A stretch of 64,000 nt of DNA from Micromonospora sp. NBC_01796 (GCF_035917455.1 NZ_CP109078.1:6866001-6930000), one strand, 5' to 3'; positions 1 to 8,673 are shown, numbered from the stretch's first letter. Notes: generated from the sequence alone by a model not told the origin. Translations and numbers: made by a program.

Positions 1-398
1 CCGACGACGCTTCCGCCTTCACCGCGGTCACCGACGCCTACCGGCTGCCCAAGGAGTCCGAGGCGCAGCGGACCGCCCGTTCGCAGGCCATCGCATCCGC
101 CCTGGTCGGTGCGGCACAGCCACCGGCCCGGGTGATCGCGGCCGCCACGACCCTCATCACGCTGGCGGAGGAGCTGCTGCCGGTCGGCAACCCGAACGTC
201 AGCTCCGACGTGGCCGCCGCCGTCGAGGCCGCCCGCGCCGCCGCCACCACCGCGCGGGTCAACGTCGAGATCAACCTCAGCGGCGTACGCGACGACGCCG
301 CCCGCGCGGAACTCGTCGCCGCCACGGACCGGGTCGACGAGCTGGCCGACCGGGCGGACCGGGTCACCGCCGCCGTTCGGGCGGGAATCGCCGGATGA
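1..398 (+). CDS. Cyclodeaminase/cyclohydrolase family protein, 5' end outside window
   Basis: C-terminal part (reading from base 3) of a helical protein of the formiminotransferase-cyclodeaminase / methenyl-THF cyclohydrolase (FTCD_C, FchA) family. The family signature PNVSSDVAAAVEAARAAA and the following helix ending NVEINL are visible; they match the part of FTCD_C proteins that lines the folate channel. Members either deaminate formimino-THF or hydrolyse methenyl-THF. The stop overlaps the folD start by 4 bp (ATGA), so the two are translationally coupled and very probably act on the same C1-folate pool. The N-terminus is missing, so length and full catalytic set cannot be judged. Confidence 0.85.
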   Translation, partial: DDASAFTAVTDAYRLPKESEAQRTARSQAIASALVGAAQPPARVIAAATTLITLAEELLPVGNPNVSSDVAAAVEAARAAATTARVNVEINLSGVRDDAARAELVAATDRVDELADRADRVTAAVRAGIAG

Positions 399-1252
399 GC
401 GGGCTCCTGCTCGGCGGCCGTGAACTGGCCGCCGCCATCCGCGCCGAGACCGCGCAACGGGCCGCCCTGCTCACCGCCGCCGGCACACCGCCCCAGCTCA
501 CCGTCGTGGTCGCCACCGACGACGAGGCGAGCGCCTGGTACGTACGGTCGATCAGCACCGCGGCGGTGAAGATCGGAATCAGCTGTACGGTGATCGAGCT
601 GGGCGCCGACGCCGACGCCGCGACGATCCGCGCCACCCTGGCCCGGCTCAGCGCCGACGAGCTGGTGCACGGCATCATCCTGCAGACCCCGCTGCCCGCC
701 GGGGCGAGACTGGAGGACCTGGCCGGGGCGATCGCCGTGGAGAAGGACGTCGACGGGGCGAACCCGCTCAGCCTCGGCCGGCTCGCGGCCGGACTGCCCG
801 CGTACCCGCCCGCGACGGCTGCGGCGGTGCTGGCGATCCTCGACCACCACGGGGTCGAGCTGGCCGGGCGGCGGGCTGCCGTGATCGGGCGCTCCACCGT
901 GGTCGGCAAGCCCGTCGCGCATCTGCTGCTGGACCGGCACGCCACGGTGACCGTCTGCCATTCCCGTACGCCCGACCTGGCTGCTGCCACCTCGACGGCC
1001 GACATCCTGGTGGCCGCCGTGGGCCGGGCCGGACTGGTCACCGCCGAGCACGTCAAGCGGGGCGCGGTGGTGGTCGACGTCGGCACCAACCCGACGCCGG
1101 CCGGCGGCCTGGTCGGAGACGTGGACGCGGATTCGGTCGCGGAGCATGCCGGCGGGCTCACCCCGGTACCCGGCGGCGTCGGTCCGGTGACCACGGCACT
1201 GCTGCTGAACCACACCGTACGGGCCGCGGCGGCGCAGGTCGGTTCGGCGTAA
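395..1252 (+). CDS. folD: FolD-type methylene-THF dehydrogenase (cyclohydrolase Lys replaced)
   Basis: 285 residues, normal FolD length. Recognised by QTPLPAG, EKDVDGANP, the NADP-binding VIGRSTVVGKP and the C-terminal LTPVPGGVGPVT. FolD interconverts 5,10-methylene-THF, methenyl-THF and 10-formyl-THF in the cytosol. In canonical enzymes the active-site motif is YxxxK, the Lys being needed for cyclohydrolysis (K54 in E. coli, K56 in human). Here the aligned stretch is SAWYVRSISTAAVKIGI, so Y49 is kept but the Lys position is I53 (codon ATC at 551-553), and the second basic residue is Thr. The Gln and Asp of the folate site are conserved. Dehydrogenase activity is expected; cyclohydrolase activity is doubtful and may be supplied by the coupled upstream protein. 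Confidence 0.93.
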   Translation: MSGLLLGGRELAAAIRAETAQRAALLTAAGTPPQLTVVVATDDEASAWYVRSISTAAVKIGISCTVIELGADADAATIRATLARLSADELVHGIILQTPLPAGARLEDLAGAIAVEKDVDGANPLSLGRLAAGLPAYPPATAAAVLAILDHHGVELAGRRAAVIGRSTVVGKPVAHLLLDRHATVTVCHSRTPDLAAATSTADILVAAVGRAGLVTAEHVKRGAVVVDVGTNPTPAGGLVGDVDADSVAEHAGGLTPVPGGVGPVTTALLLNHTVRAAAAQVGSA

Positions 1253-1533
1253 CCGGGGCCCCGTCCCGCCGGTACGCCGAACGGATCGACGGGAACCCAT
1301 TGACCGGGTGCTGCCGGGCATGCTCCGATGGTCGGTATCGCCACGGTGTCGGGGGCAACCACGCCGGTCGGCGGAGCCGGATCAGGCACAGGCGGTGGTC
1401 GTCGCGTTGAGCGGCGCCCCCGGACCGGGTTTGTGACCAGAGCTCAGCCAACGCCCCGGCACCGCAGGAACACCACCACGCGACACGACCGTGCTGGCGT
1501 TCCCCGCCGGGGTCCGACCGGTGATGGGAAGAC

Positions 1534-2127
1534 ATGCGAGTTTCTCCGGAAGATGTCGAGCCGGCCACGGCGTCGGCCTGGTGGCGCAACCGCTTCGTCT
1601 GGGTTAGCGTCATCCTGTTGGCGGTGTCGGCCACGGTCGTACTCCTGGTCAACACCGCCGGTTCGCAGCCGGCGCCGGCCGACGACCTCAACAGTCAACT
1701 CGGCCGCCGCCTGGTCGGGGTGCTCGAACAGCTCGAACCGGAGCAGCACCAGGGCCACGGCGAGCACGCCCGGGACGTGGCGGCGGAGACGAAGGTCGTC
1801 TGCGGGGCACGCGTCTTCGGCTTCGAGCCGGCCGAGGCGACCACCGTCTCCGAGGTACGGACGGCGTACGGTTTCCACCTCTGCGGGGTCGCCGAGCCGA
1901 ATCGGCCCTGGGACTGGGCGGTCAAGCTCGTCGGGCCGATCGTGGTGGCGATGGGCACCGAGCCGCCGACCGTGCAGGTGGCCGAGGCGACCAACGAGAT
2001 CTCGTTCAGTGATCGCGTCGGGCAGCTTTTCCCCGAGCAGTACCAGCAGCAGGCGCGCCAGGAGTCGCTGGGTGAACAGGGAATGCGCGAACTGCGCCAG
2101 CGCTACGACCGGGCGGCCGGCCTGTAA
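1534..2127 (+). CDS. Hypothetical single-pass membrane protein
   Basis: 197 residues. About 20 cytoplasmic residues are followed by one membrane helix (around residues 21-42, WVSVILLAVSATVVLLV) and an extracytoplasmic domain with two Cys (VVCGARVFGF and GFHLCGV) that could form a disulfide. A GGGAAG Shine-Dalgarno lies just before the ATG. No enzyme motif is recognised. The preceding 280 bases after folD contain no convincing gene. Confidence 0.75.
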   Translation: MRVSPEDVEPATASAWWRNRFVWVSVILLAVSATVVLLVNTAGSQPAPADDLNSQLGRRLVGVLEQLEPEQHQGHGEHARDVAAETKVVCGARVFGFEPAEATTVSEVRTAYGFHLCGVAEPNRPWDWAVKLVGPIVVAMGTEPPTVQVAEATNEISFSDRVGQLFPEQYQQQARQESLGEQGMRELRQRYDRAAGL

Positions 2128-2335
2128 GCGAGCCGCCGACCGTCGGCGTTCCCGACTACTGGGGTGAGTCCGGCATATCCGTCTGATGACTGGATTAGCG
2201 GGTTGATGCTGACTGGTTATGACATAGCCCACACGGGGCCGGCGCCTCGTTGCGTACCGGCGTCGACACCGGGCAGGGTACGAGCCTTACCGCGCTGACC
2301 TCGGCGTTTCCGTCTCACCCGCACCGGGAGCTGCC

Positions 2336-2971
2336 GTGCCCGCCCACCGCCGCCCGCTACCGCCCCCACCCCGGCCCGCGATCGGGGTGCTCGCCGCGAT
2401 CCTCGTCGGCAGCGTCGGGCTCGGCGTCGCGCTCACCGCCGTCGGTACGGCAAATCCCGATCGGGGACCGCGGACGAACGGTCAGCCCACCCAGGGGCTC
2501 GGTCGCGCCGCAACGGCCGGCCTGGCGGTCACGCCGTACGACCCGGTGTCGGCGAGCCCGACCGACATCATCGTGCCGATGAGCCCGGCCTCGGCCGAGA
2601 CCAGCGTGCCGACGCCGACGGTGACGGGCTCCGGCGGCACCGGAGCAGCCGGTCCGGTTACGAGCACCGGCGCCGCCTCCCACCCCCGGCCGTACGCCGC
2701 CCCGTCGAAGACGCCCAGGTCGACCCCGCGCCCCTCGACGTCGGGCCACCCCACCTCGACACCGAGCAGTCCGACCCCGACGCCGCCGGTGACCTCCGTA
2801 CCGGCCACGCCGACGCCCACGCCGAGCGAGACACCGTCGCCCTCGCCGTCCACCACCCCGGACACCGAGCCGACTCCCACCCCGACCGTCACCGCGACCC
2901 AGGACCCGACGTCGACCCAGGTCCCGACACCATCCGCCAGCGCCGACCCGACGGCATCGCCCCTCGGCTGA
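2336..2971 (+). CDS. Pro/Thr/Ser-rich exported or membrane-anchored protein
   Basis: 211 residues from a GTG start. A short basic, proline-rich N-terminus precedes one hydrophobic segment (about residues 14-35, IGVLAAILVGSVGLGVALTAV). The remainder is low-complexity, with many PT, SPT and TPTP repeats typical of actinobacterial extracytoplasmic stalk regions that may be O-glycosylated. No folded domain is recognisable. It may be a surface protein or an anchor with no catalytic role. Confidence 0.65.
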   Translation: MPAHRRPLPPPPRPAIGVLAAILVGSVGLGVALTAVGTANPDRGPRTNGQPTQGLGRAATAGLAVTPYDPVSASPTDIIVPMSPASAETSVPTPTVTGSGGTGAAGPVTSTGAASHPRPYAAPSKTPRSTPRPSTSGHPTSTPSSPTPTPPVTSVPATPTPTPSETPSPSPSTTPDTEPTPTPTVTATQDPTSTQVPTPSASADPTASPLG

Positions 2972-2989
2972 GCCGCGTCCAGCGTCGGC

Positions 2990-4198
2990 TCAGGAATCGT
3001 CGGCGCTGCTGCCGCCCGGCTCGCCGGACGCGGTCAGGTGCGTCATCGCCCGCGCCAGTCGCCTGACGCCCTCCTCCAGGAGGTCGGGTGCGAACAGGGA
3101 GAACGACAGACGCAGGTGGTCGTCCCCGCCGTCCGTGACGAAGAAGTGGGTTCCGGGCAGGTACGACACCCCGCTCGCCTCGGCGTACGGCAGCAGCGCG
3201 GTCGCGCTGACCGGCGCGGGCAGGCGCAGCCAGAGGAACCAGCCCCCGGCGGGAGTGTCGAAGGCGACCTCCGGCAGGTGGTGCCGGACGGCCGGGACCA
3301 GGGCGTCACGCTGCCCCCGGTAGCGGTCCCGTATCCGTTCGAGGTGGTGCTCGTACGCACCGGCGCGGGCGAATTCCGCCATCGACAGGGCGTTGGCGTG
3401 GTTCACCCCGCCGCCGCTGTCGATGTAGCCCCGCCTCGCCAGGGCGGTGATCACCGGCGGTGCGGCGGTGAGCCAACCGAGCCGCAGCCCCGGCGCGACG
3501 GTCTTGGCGAACGAGCCGAGCCGGATCACCGCACCGTCCTCGGCCGCGCTGTAGAGCGACGGTGGTGCGGTGCCGTCGTACGCGAGTTCCCGGTAGGTGT
3601 CGTCCTCGACCAGGACGAGCCCGGTCTGCTCGGCCACCGCGACCAACTCCGCCCGGCGGGTTGACCCCAGACTCCATCCGGTCGGATTGCCGAACGTCGG
3701 TACGAGGTAGAGCAGCGGTACCCGTCGCCCGTCCCGCCGCAGGTGTGCGACCAGGTCACGGGTTGCCGCCGGGTCGATCCCGTCCCGGTCGGACGGGGTC
3801 GGCACGAGGGTCACCCCGTGATCGGCGAGGACCCGGAACGCCAGGTGGTACGTGGGCGCGTCCACCAGGACCGTGTCGCCCCGCCGGCAGAGCAGCCCGG
3901 CCACCAGGTCGAGCGCGTGCGAGGCACCGGCGGTGACGAAGATCCGTGACGGGTCGGGCGCCCGGCCGTCGGTGTGACCGAGCCGCTCCGCCAGCCACTC
4001 GACCAGCGGAGCCGGTCCGTTCGCGTAGCCGTACGTCAGCGCGGAGCCGCCGTACCGGCGTAGCGCGCCGACGCACGCCTCGGCCCACTCCCGCACCGGG
4101 AGGGTGGTCGGATCGGGATGGCCCCAGGAGAGATCCACGGTTTCCGGTCGGCTGTGGAACTGCACGATCGGCAGCGCGTTCGACGCGGTGGGGGACAT
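2990..4198 (-). CDS. PLP-dependent class I/II aminotransferase
   Basis: 402 residues from the chosen ATG at 4198; the frame stays open upstream, but that extension is low quality and lacks the winged-helix domain of MocR regulators. Fold-type I features: TAGASHALDLVAGL near the start of the large domain, the pyridoxal-ring Asp and Tyr region VLVEDDTYRELAYDG, the Schiff-base lysine in SFAKTVAPGLRLGW, and a C-terminal small domain. The closest recognisable type is the LysN/ARO8-like group (2-aminoadipate or aromatic amino acid aminotransferases); the substrate cannot be told. It is divergent from the response regulator at 4403. An alternative ATG lies at 4267. Confidence 0.85.
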   Translation of the reverse strand: MSPTASNALPIVQFHSRPETVDLSWGHPDPTTLPVREWAEACVGALRRYGGSALTYGYANGPAPLVEWLAERLGHTDGRAPDPSRIFVTAGASHALDLVAGLLCRRGDTVLVDAPTYHLAFRVLADHGVTLVPTPSDRDGIDPAATRDLVAHLRRDGRRVPLLYLVPTFGNPTGWSLGSTRRAELVAVAEQTGLVLVEDDTYRELAYDGTAPPSLYSAAEDGAVIRLGSFAKTVAPGLRLGWLTAAPPVITALARRGYIDSGGGVNHANALSMAEFARAGAYEHHLERIRDRYRGQRDALVPAVRHHLPEVAFDTPAGGWFLWLRLPAPVSATALLPYAEASGVSYLPGTHFFVTDGGDDHLRLSFSLFAPDLLEEGVRRLARAMTHLTASGEPGGSSADDS

Positions 4199-4402
4199 CT
4201 GCCCAAGATAGTCATCGGATCGAACCGCGCGAACCCTCGCGGACGGTCGGGGTCGAAGGTCCTCCATGCCGGACTGCGTGTCCGTTCCCGTCACCGGGTC
4301 CGTTTGCGTACCGTGCGGGCTTTGTAACCTGACGTTACGATGTCGTTCGGTCCAGTCGACACGAAGGGTCACCGTCGGCCGATGCCGGGATCGGGAGGCT
4401 CC

Positions 4403-5008
4403 GTGATCCGTGTGCTGATCGTCGAGGAGACGGGCCTGCTCCGAGGTGCCCTGCGGATGCTGCTGTCCAGCGAGGACGACCTGGAGGTGGTGGCCGACCT
4501 CGCTCCGTCGGCCGACGTGGTCTCGGTGGTACGGCGGGAACGCCCCGACGTCGTACTGATCGACATCGGGCCGGCCCGTCACGATCCGCTCGTGGTGCTA
4601 CGGCAACTCGACGTGACCGCGCGGGGGACCAATGTGCTGGCGATGAGCGCCCACCGCTGTCCGGTGACCCTGCAGGCCGCGCTCCGCGCGGGCGTACGAG
4701 GATTCGTCGACAAGAACCTGCCGCCGGCCGAGCTGGTCCGGTTGCTCCGGTTGGTCGCACTGGGGGAGCGGGTGATCGATCCGGTCGCCGCTGTCGCCGC
4801 GCTGAGTCCGCCGGTCGGGCCGCTCACCGTACGGGAGCGGGAGGTGTTGCGGGCGGCGGCGGAGGGCCTGCCGTTGAAGGAGATCGCCTGTCGGCTGTAT
4901 CTGGCGTACGGAACGGTGCGCAACCACCTCACCGTGATCCTGCGCAAGACCGGCGCCCGCAACCGGCTGGAGGCGGTACGGCGAGCCCAGCGGGACGGTT
5001 GGCTGTGA
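4403..5008 (+). CDS. Orphan NarL/LuxR-family response regulator (DesR/RamR-like)
   Basis: 201 residues from GTG 4403, which has a good GGGAGG site 4 nt upstream. An N-terminal receiver domain (RVLIVEETGLLRGALRMLL; acidic residues E8/E9, phospho-acceptor D54 in VVLIDIG, conserved K104 in FVDKN) is followed by a C-terminal GerE/LuxR helix-turn-helix (LTVREREVLRAAAEG and GTVRNHLTVILRKTGARNR). No histidine kinase is adjacent. It sits beside the lanthipeptide locus, which is convergent. In Streptomyces the SapB genes are controlled by the orphan response regulator RamR, so a pathway-specific role is inferred. Confidence 0.9.
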   Translation: MIRVLIVEETGLLRGALRMLLSSEDDLEVVADLAPSADVVSVVRRERPDVVLIDIGPARHDPLVVLRQLDVTARGTNVLAMSAHRCPVTLQAALRAGVRGFVDKNLPPAELVRLLRLVALGERVIDPVAAVAALSPPVGPLTVREREVLRAAAEGLPLKEIACRLYLAYGTVRNHLTVILRKTGARNRLEAVRRAQRDGWL

Positions 5009-5131
5009 CCGGTGACCGTCGTGCCGACGAGCGGGACACCAGCCTTCATGCTTAAATCCCTACATATGCTGACTCTGTCGACCTGAACTGTCTTTCGGCG
5101 CCACCTCGAACGCGAGAGAGGTAACGGTAGA

Positions 5132-5734
5132 TTGATCCGGACGCTGCTGGCTCTCGACGGTGCGCTGATCCGTGGCGCGCTGGCCTTCGTACTGACCACT
5201 GAGGACGACATCGACGTGGTGGCCGAACTCGATCGGATCGAGCAGGTCGAGCCCGCGATCCGGTCGAGCCGGGCGGACGTCGTCGTGGTCGACTCCGGGC
5301 TGCTCGGCACCGGCAGACCGGCCGAGGCGGCGCCCCGGTACGAACACCCCTGTCCGGTGCTCGTGCTGGTCGACGCCCGGCGACCCGGATCACTCGGCGG
5401 GGCGCTGCGCGCCCGGAGCCGGACCGTCGGTTTTCTCGGCAACGACGTCACCCCGCAACGGGTGGTGGACGGGGTGCGCCGGCTCGCCCGGGGCGAACCG
5501 GTGGTCGACGCCGATCTGGTCGTCGCGGCGTTGAACACGGAGAGCCCGCTGACCGTCCGGGAGACCGAGGTGCTCGAGATCGCTGCCGACGGGGCACCGG
5601 TGGTCGAGATAGCGGCACGGGTGGGGTTGTCGCCGGGAACCGTACGCAATCACCTCTCCCGGATCGCGACCAAGGCCGGCGCGCGGACCCGGATCGAGGC
5701 GGTGCGGATCGCCCGCGACGGCGGCTGGATCTGA
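5132..5734 (+). CDS. Atypical LuxR-family response regulator with degenerate receiver
   Basis: 200 residues, TTG start with a purine-rich GAGAGAGG site 11 nt upstream. A paralogue of the preceding gene: receiver-like domain plus LuxR helix-turn-helix (LTVRETEVLEIAADG, GTVRNHLSRIATKAGARTR). D54 is kept (VVVVDSG), but the conserved Lys of the phosphorylation site is N104 (GFLGND) and one of the N-terminal acidic residues is lost (LLALDG). Such pseudo-receivers usually work without phosphorylation or bind a ligand. The tandem pair followed by a convergent lanthipeptide operon suggests both regulate it, possibly as heterodimers. Confidence 0.88.
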   Translation: MIRTLLALDGALIRGALAFVLTTEDDIDVVAELDRIEQVEPAIRSSRADVVVVDSGLLGTGRPAEAAPRYEHPCPVLVLVDARRPGSLGGALRARSRTVGFLGNDVTPQRVVDGVRRLARGEPVVDADLVVAALNTESPLTVRETEVLEIAADGAPVVEIAARVGLSPGTVRNHLSRIATKAGARTRIEAVRIARDGGWI

Positions 5735-5768
5735 CCGGCCGAGAGCCGGGGCCCGAACCGGGGAGGAC

Positions 5769-5802
5769 GCCCTGGGTGGGCGCGTACACACCCACCCAGG
5801 GC
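5769..5802. terminator. Bidirectional terminator-like hairpin
   Basis: A perfect 12-bp inverted repeat (GCCCTGGGTGGG at 5769-5780 and CCCACCCAGGGC at 5791-5802) with a 10-nt loop. It lies between the converging ends of the second regulator and the lanthipeptide precursor gene, so it probably terminates both. There is no U-tract, as is common in actinobacteria. Confidence 0.75.
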
Positions 5803-5817
5803 TCGGTGTCGAACCGA

Positions 5818-5946
5818 TCAGTTGCAGGTCGTCAGGGACAGCGAGCTGTCGCCGCAGAGCAGCAGGCTGGCCCGGCTTCCACCGGTGTCACCGCCCTTGA
5901 GCTCCTCCGCGGTCAGTTCCAGGCCCTGCAGGTCGAGAAGCGCCAT
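5818..5946 (-). CDS. ramS: Class III lanthipeptide precursor, SapB/RamS-like
   Basis: A 42-codon gene. The leader begins MALLDLQGLELTAEEL, containing the LxLQ-type motif that class III synthetases recognise. The C-terminal core SRASLLLCGDSSLSLTTCN differs from the S. coelicolor SapB core only at one residue in this stretch (Leu for Ile), with one extra Gly before it. Both ring motifs fit S-x2-S-x3-C (S24/S27/C31 and S34/S37/C41), the pattern for lanthionine or labionin formation. A GAGGTGG ribosome site precedes the ATG. The gene starts 16 bp after ramC, the same ramC-ramS order as in Streptomyces. SapB is a surfactant peptide that helps hyphae leave the aqueous surface; the same role here is inferred. 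Confidence 0.96.
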   Translation of the reverse strand: MALLDLQGLELTAEELKGGDTGGSRASLLLCGDSSLSLTTCN

Positions 5947-5962
5947 GTCGTGCCACCTCATC

Positions 5963-8635
5963 TCATTCGTTCGATCGGTTGTCCACCCTCGCGGGCGCGA
6001 GGGAGTCTCGGGTGGGGTCGCCCGGTGACCGCCGCGCGGTCGGGGCCCAGGGCGTGAGGAAGGGCAGCGTCACCGGTCGGTCGGACCGGGCCGACGTGAT
6101 CGCGAGCAGGACGCCCGCGCTGCCGGTGGCGAGGTCCATGGAGAGCCGCAGCAACTGTTCGCCGGGAAACGCGAGACCGTCCCGGTAGGGCATCGCGTGC
6201 CAGCTCAACCGCCGGAGCTGACCATCCAACTCCCGCCGGTCCTCGTCCGACCCGTCCGGCACGGGCGCACCGGCCCGGCTCGACCCGGCGGTCGCGATGC
6301 GGGCGGCGAGGTAGACGATGATGCCGGCCCGGCCCGCGAACAGACCGGACTGGACGTAGAGCGGCGACCGGGCGGCCCGCCGGATCGCCAGGGCCGCCTC
6401 GGTGAACTGCTCGTCCGGGCGGTGCCGGAGATACTGGTCGAGGACCAGCCCGATGCCGACGCTGCCGTGCGCCAGGTAGGGCATCGTCCGCCAGCCCTCG
6501 TCGACCTCCATCGCACCGTCCGCGCGGACCACACAGCGCCGCAGGTCCTGGCGGAGCGCGGTCGCGGCAAGGTCGAGCAGGGCGGGGTCGCCGGAGACCT
6601 CATGGAGCCGCAGGAACATCAGCGCCGGGCCCGACCGGCCCCGGGTCAGCCCGGCGTACGGATGCTGCCCGCCACTGGTCCGGCTCCCGGTGTCGTCGGC
6701 CTCGCGTACCCGGTCGGTGACCAGGTCGGCGGCCCGCCAGGCGGCTTCCCACAGTCCCGGCTCACCGGTGCGGTGGGCCAGTTCGGCCAGGTTCAGCGCC
6801 ATTCCCGACAGGCCACCGGCCAGGTCGTGTCCGAGTCGGGTCCACGGCTCGCGCAGGCAGATGTCGAGTACGTCGAGGGCCCGTTGCCGGTGGCCGAGAT
6901 GCTCCAGCGCGTACGCCACCCCGTGGAGTCCGTCGTAGAAGCCGCACCGGCTGCCCGAGGGCGGATCGAGTGCCCGTTCGACCAGCCAGTCCTCGTGTTC
7001 GGGGAACCGGCCGGCGTCACCGGCCGCGAGGGCGTACAGGACACCGGCGGCGCCGTGGGCCAGGTTCAGTCCGCCCGCCCGGAACTGTTCGATGTCGCCG
7101 GGAAAGAGCCGGTCCGTACGGTCCGGGGTGGCGCTGGCCAGGATCGCCCCGGCGAGGCGGGTACGCGACCTCTGCCAGTCGGCCGGTCCGGTCGGGAACT
7201 CCAGTGTCCCGGTGTCGGCCGTCTCCCGACCGCCGGTGATCTCCTCGACCGCCTCGTCCAGGAACGACCGGGGGACCGGGAAGTTGGCGGCGATGATGTC
7301 GGCGAAGTGCCGCGCCTTGGCCGGTGCGAGTCGGACGAGTTGGGTCAGCGGCAGGAACAGCGCCAGCCGTAGGCAGGCCAGCGCGTACCGGTCGAGGGCG
7401 AAGCCGGTCCGTTCGCGCGGGGCGGCGAAGCCCTGGTTGCGCAGCCCAGGTCGGCCGGTCTCGGTGACCGGTGCGGCGACCTCGAAGTCGACCAGGGTGA
7501 CCCGGTCGTCCGGGCCGATCATGATGTTGAACAGGTGCAGGTCGCCGTAGACCACACCCCGCTCGTGGATCGCCTCGATGGTCGCCTCGACCTGCCGGTA
7601 CACCTCCAGGGCCCAGGTCGCGTACGCGCCCAGCCGGTCGGTGTCCGCGTCGGCGTCGATCAGCGGGTAACGCTCGACCAGGACCCGGTTCAGCGGCTGC
7701 CCGACGACGAACTCCAGGGCCAGGAAACGGTGCTCGCCCAGCCCGAACTCGTCGTGCACCCTCGGCAGTCGCGGCACGTCCGCCAGCCGGCGCAGCATGT
7801 CGCCCTCTCGGGCCAACCGGGTCACCGCGTCGGCACCGGTGGCGTCCAGTCCGGCGTACGGGCGGGCCTCCTTGAGCACCACCTGGGTGTCGTTGCGCAG
7901 GTCCCGGCCGACGTAGAGACCGCCACCGTTGGAGAAGTGGATGACCCGTTCGATCCGGTAGGGCAGGTCGGTGGTGCTGGTGGCGTTGCGGGCGGCGAGG
8001 TGAGGGGCGAGGAAGTCCGGCAACGTCACCCAGTCCGGCAGGTGCAGCACCGGGTCCCGCCGGTCCGGCACCAGCGTTCCGGAGGGGTCGGCGATCGCCG
8101 GTACGACCTGCCCGTGCGGGGAGAGGCAGTAGCGGGCGGCGAACCCGCCGTAGCGTACGAACACCGGGCCGGTGCCGTACCGCAGGTCACTGAGGATGTA
8201 CGGCCCCGCCTCGCCGGCCAGCCGCTCGTCGAGTTCCTTGCACGCCAGCTCCAGCTCGTCCGGGTCCCGTGGGTAGATGGTGACGAACTTGCCGCTGGAG
8301 CCGCGCGGCGCGTACTTGGCGTTGCGCAGCAGCAACAGGCGCGGCCCGCGAAGGAACTTGAACGACAGTCCACGGGGAACGCAGTAGTCCCAGACGCCGG
8401 CCAGCACCCGGTCGGCGTTGTCCAGGGTCGCCGAGAGGTGGATCTTCCAACCCTGGGTTGGCAGGGCGCCACCGACCGGCCCGTAGACGTACCAGTCGTC
8501 CTTGGGTTCCCGCTGCCAGCCGTCCGGTACCGCGCGGGCGGCGACGGCGAACTCGGCCGTCGTCGTGCCGGTGGTCGCCAACGAGTCGTAGAAGAGCGGG
8601 TCGGCAGCGCAGTACGCGTCGTAGCGTTCGTCCAT
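5963..8635 (-). CDS. ramC: Class III lanthipeptide synthetase (LanKC, RamC-like)
   Basis: 890 residues, typical of the family, with three domains: an N-terminal phospho-Ser/Thr lyase region (about 1-215), a Ser/Thr-kinase-like domain (about 225-480: VVLKEA with K255, catalytic loop GDLHLFN with D365 and N370, and DFE with D383), and a C-terminal LanC-like cyclase (about 520-870). In the cyclase the Cys-His-Gly zinc site of class I, II and IV enzymes is replaced (AHGSVGIG), as expected for class III. It phosphorylates, eliminates and cyclises Ser/Cys residues of the precursor encoded directly downstream. A GGAGGAG site lies 8 nt before the ATG. No RamA/RamB exporter or protease gene follows. 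Confidence 0.95.
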   Translation of the reverse strand: MDERYDAYCAADPLFYDSLATTGTTTAEFAVAARAVPDGWQREPKDDWYVYGPVGGALPTQGWKIHLSATLDNADRVLAGVWDYCVPRGLSFKFLRGPRLLLLRNAKYAPRGSSGKFVTIYPRDPDELELACKELDERLAGEAGPYILSDLRYGTGPVFVRYGGFAARYCLSPHGQVVPAIADPSGTLVPDRRDPVLHLPDWVTLPDFLAPHLAARNATSTTDLPYRIERVIHFSNGGGLYVGRDLRNDTQVVLKEARPYAGLDATGADAVTRLAREGDMLRRLADVPRLPRVHDEFGLGEHRFLALEFVVGQPLNRVLVERYPLIDADADTDRLGAYATWALEVYRQVEATIEAIHERGVVYGDLHLFNIMIGPDDRVTLVDFEVAAPVTETGRPGLRNQGFAAPRERTGFALDRYALACLRLALFLPLTQLVRLAPAKARHFADIIAANFPVPRSFLDEAVEEITGGRETADTGTLEFPTGPADWQRSRTRLAGAILASATPDRTDRLFPGDIEQFRAGGLNLAHGAAGVLYALAAGDAGRFPEHEDWLVERALDPPSGSRCGFYDGLHGVAYALEHLGHRQRALDVLDICLREPWTRLGHDLAGGLSGMALNLAELAHRTGEPGLWEAAWRAADLVTDRVREADDTGSRTSGGQHPYAGLTRGRSGPALMFLRLHEVSGDPALLDLAATALRQDLRRCVVRADGAMEVDEGWRTMPYLAHGSVGIGLVLDQYLRHRPDEQFTEAALAIRRAARSPLYVQSGLFAGRAGIIVYLAARIATAGSSRAGAPVPDGSDEDRRELDGQLRRLSWHAMPYRDGLAFPGEQLLRLSMDLATGSAGVLLAITSARSDRPVTLPFLTPWAPTARRSPGDPTRDSLAPARVDNRSNE

Positions 8636-8673
8636 CGTCGCGGCTCCTCCGGCGGACCCCGAGAGGATCCACT

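Noticed and set aside
38-1321. Long minus-strand frame opposite the cyclohydrolase and folD genes
   Set aside because: No domains and strongly biased Arg/Gly content; the plus-strand genes are certain.
2600-2950. Tandem repeat array
   Set aside because: The repetition is protein-level Pro/Thr/Ser low complexity, not DNA repeats of fixed length.
2990-4198. Aminotransferase as the missing EgtE
   Set aside because: Its motifs are those of LysN/ARO8-type aminotransferases, and it lies 16 kb away with another cluster between.
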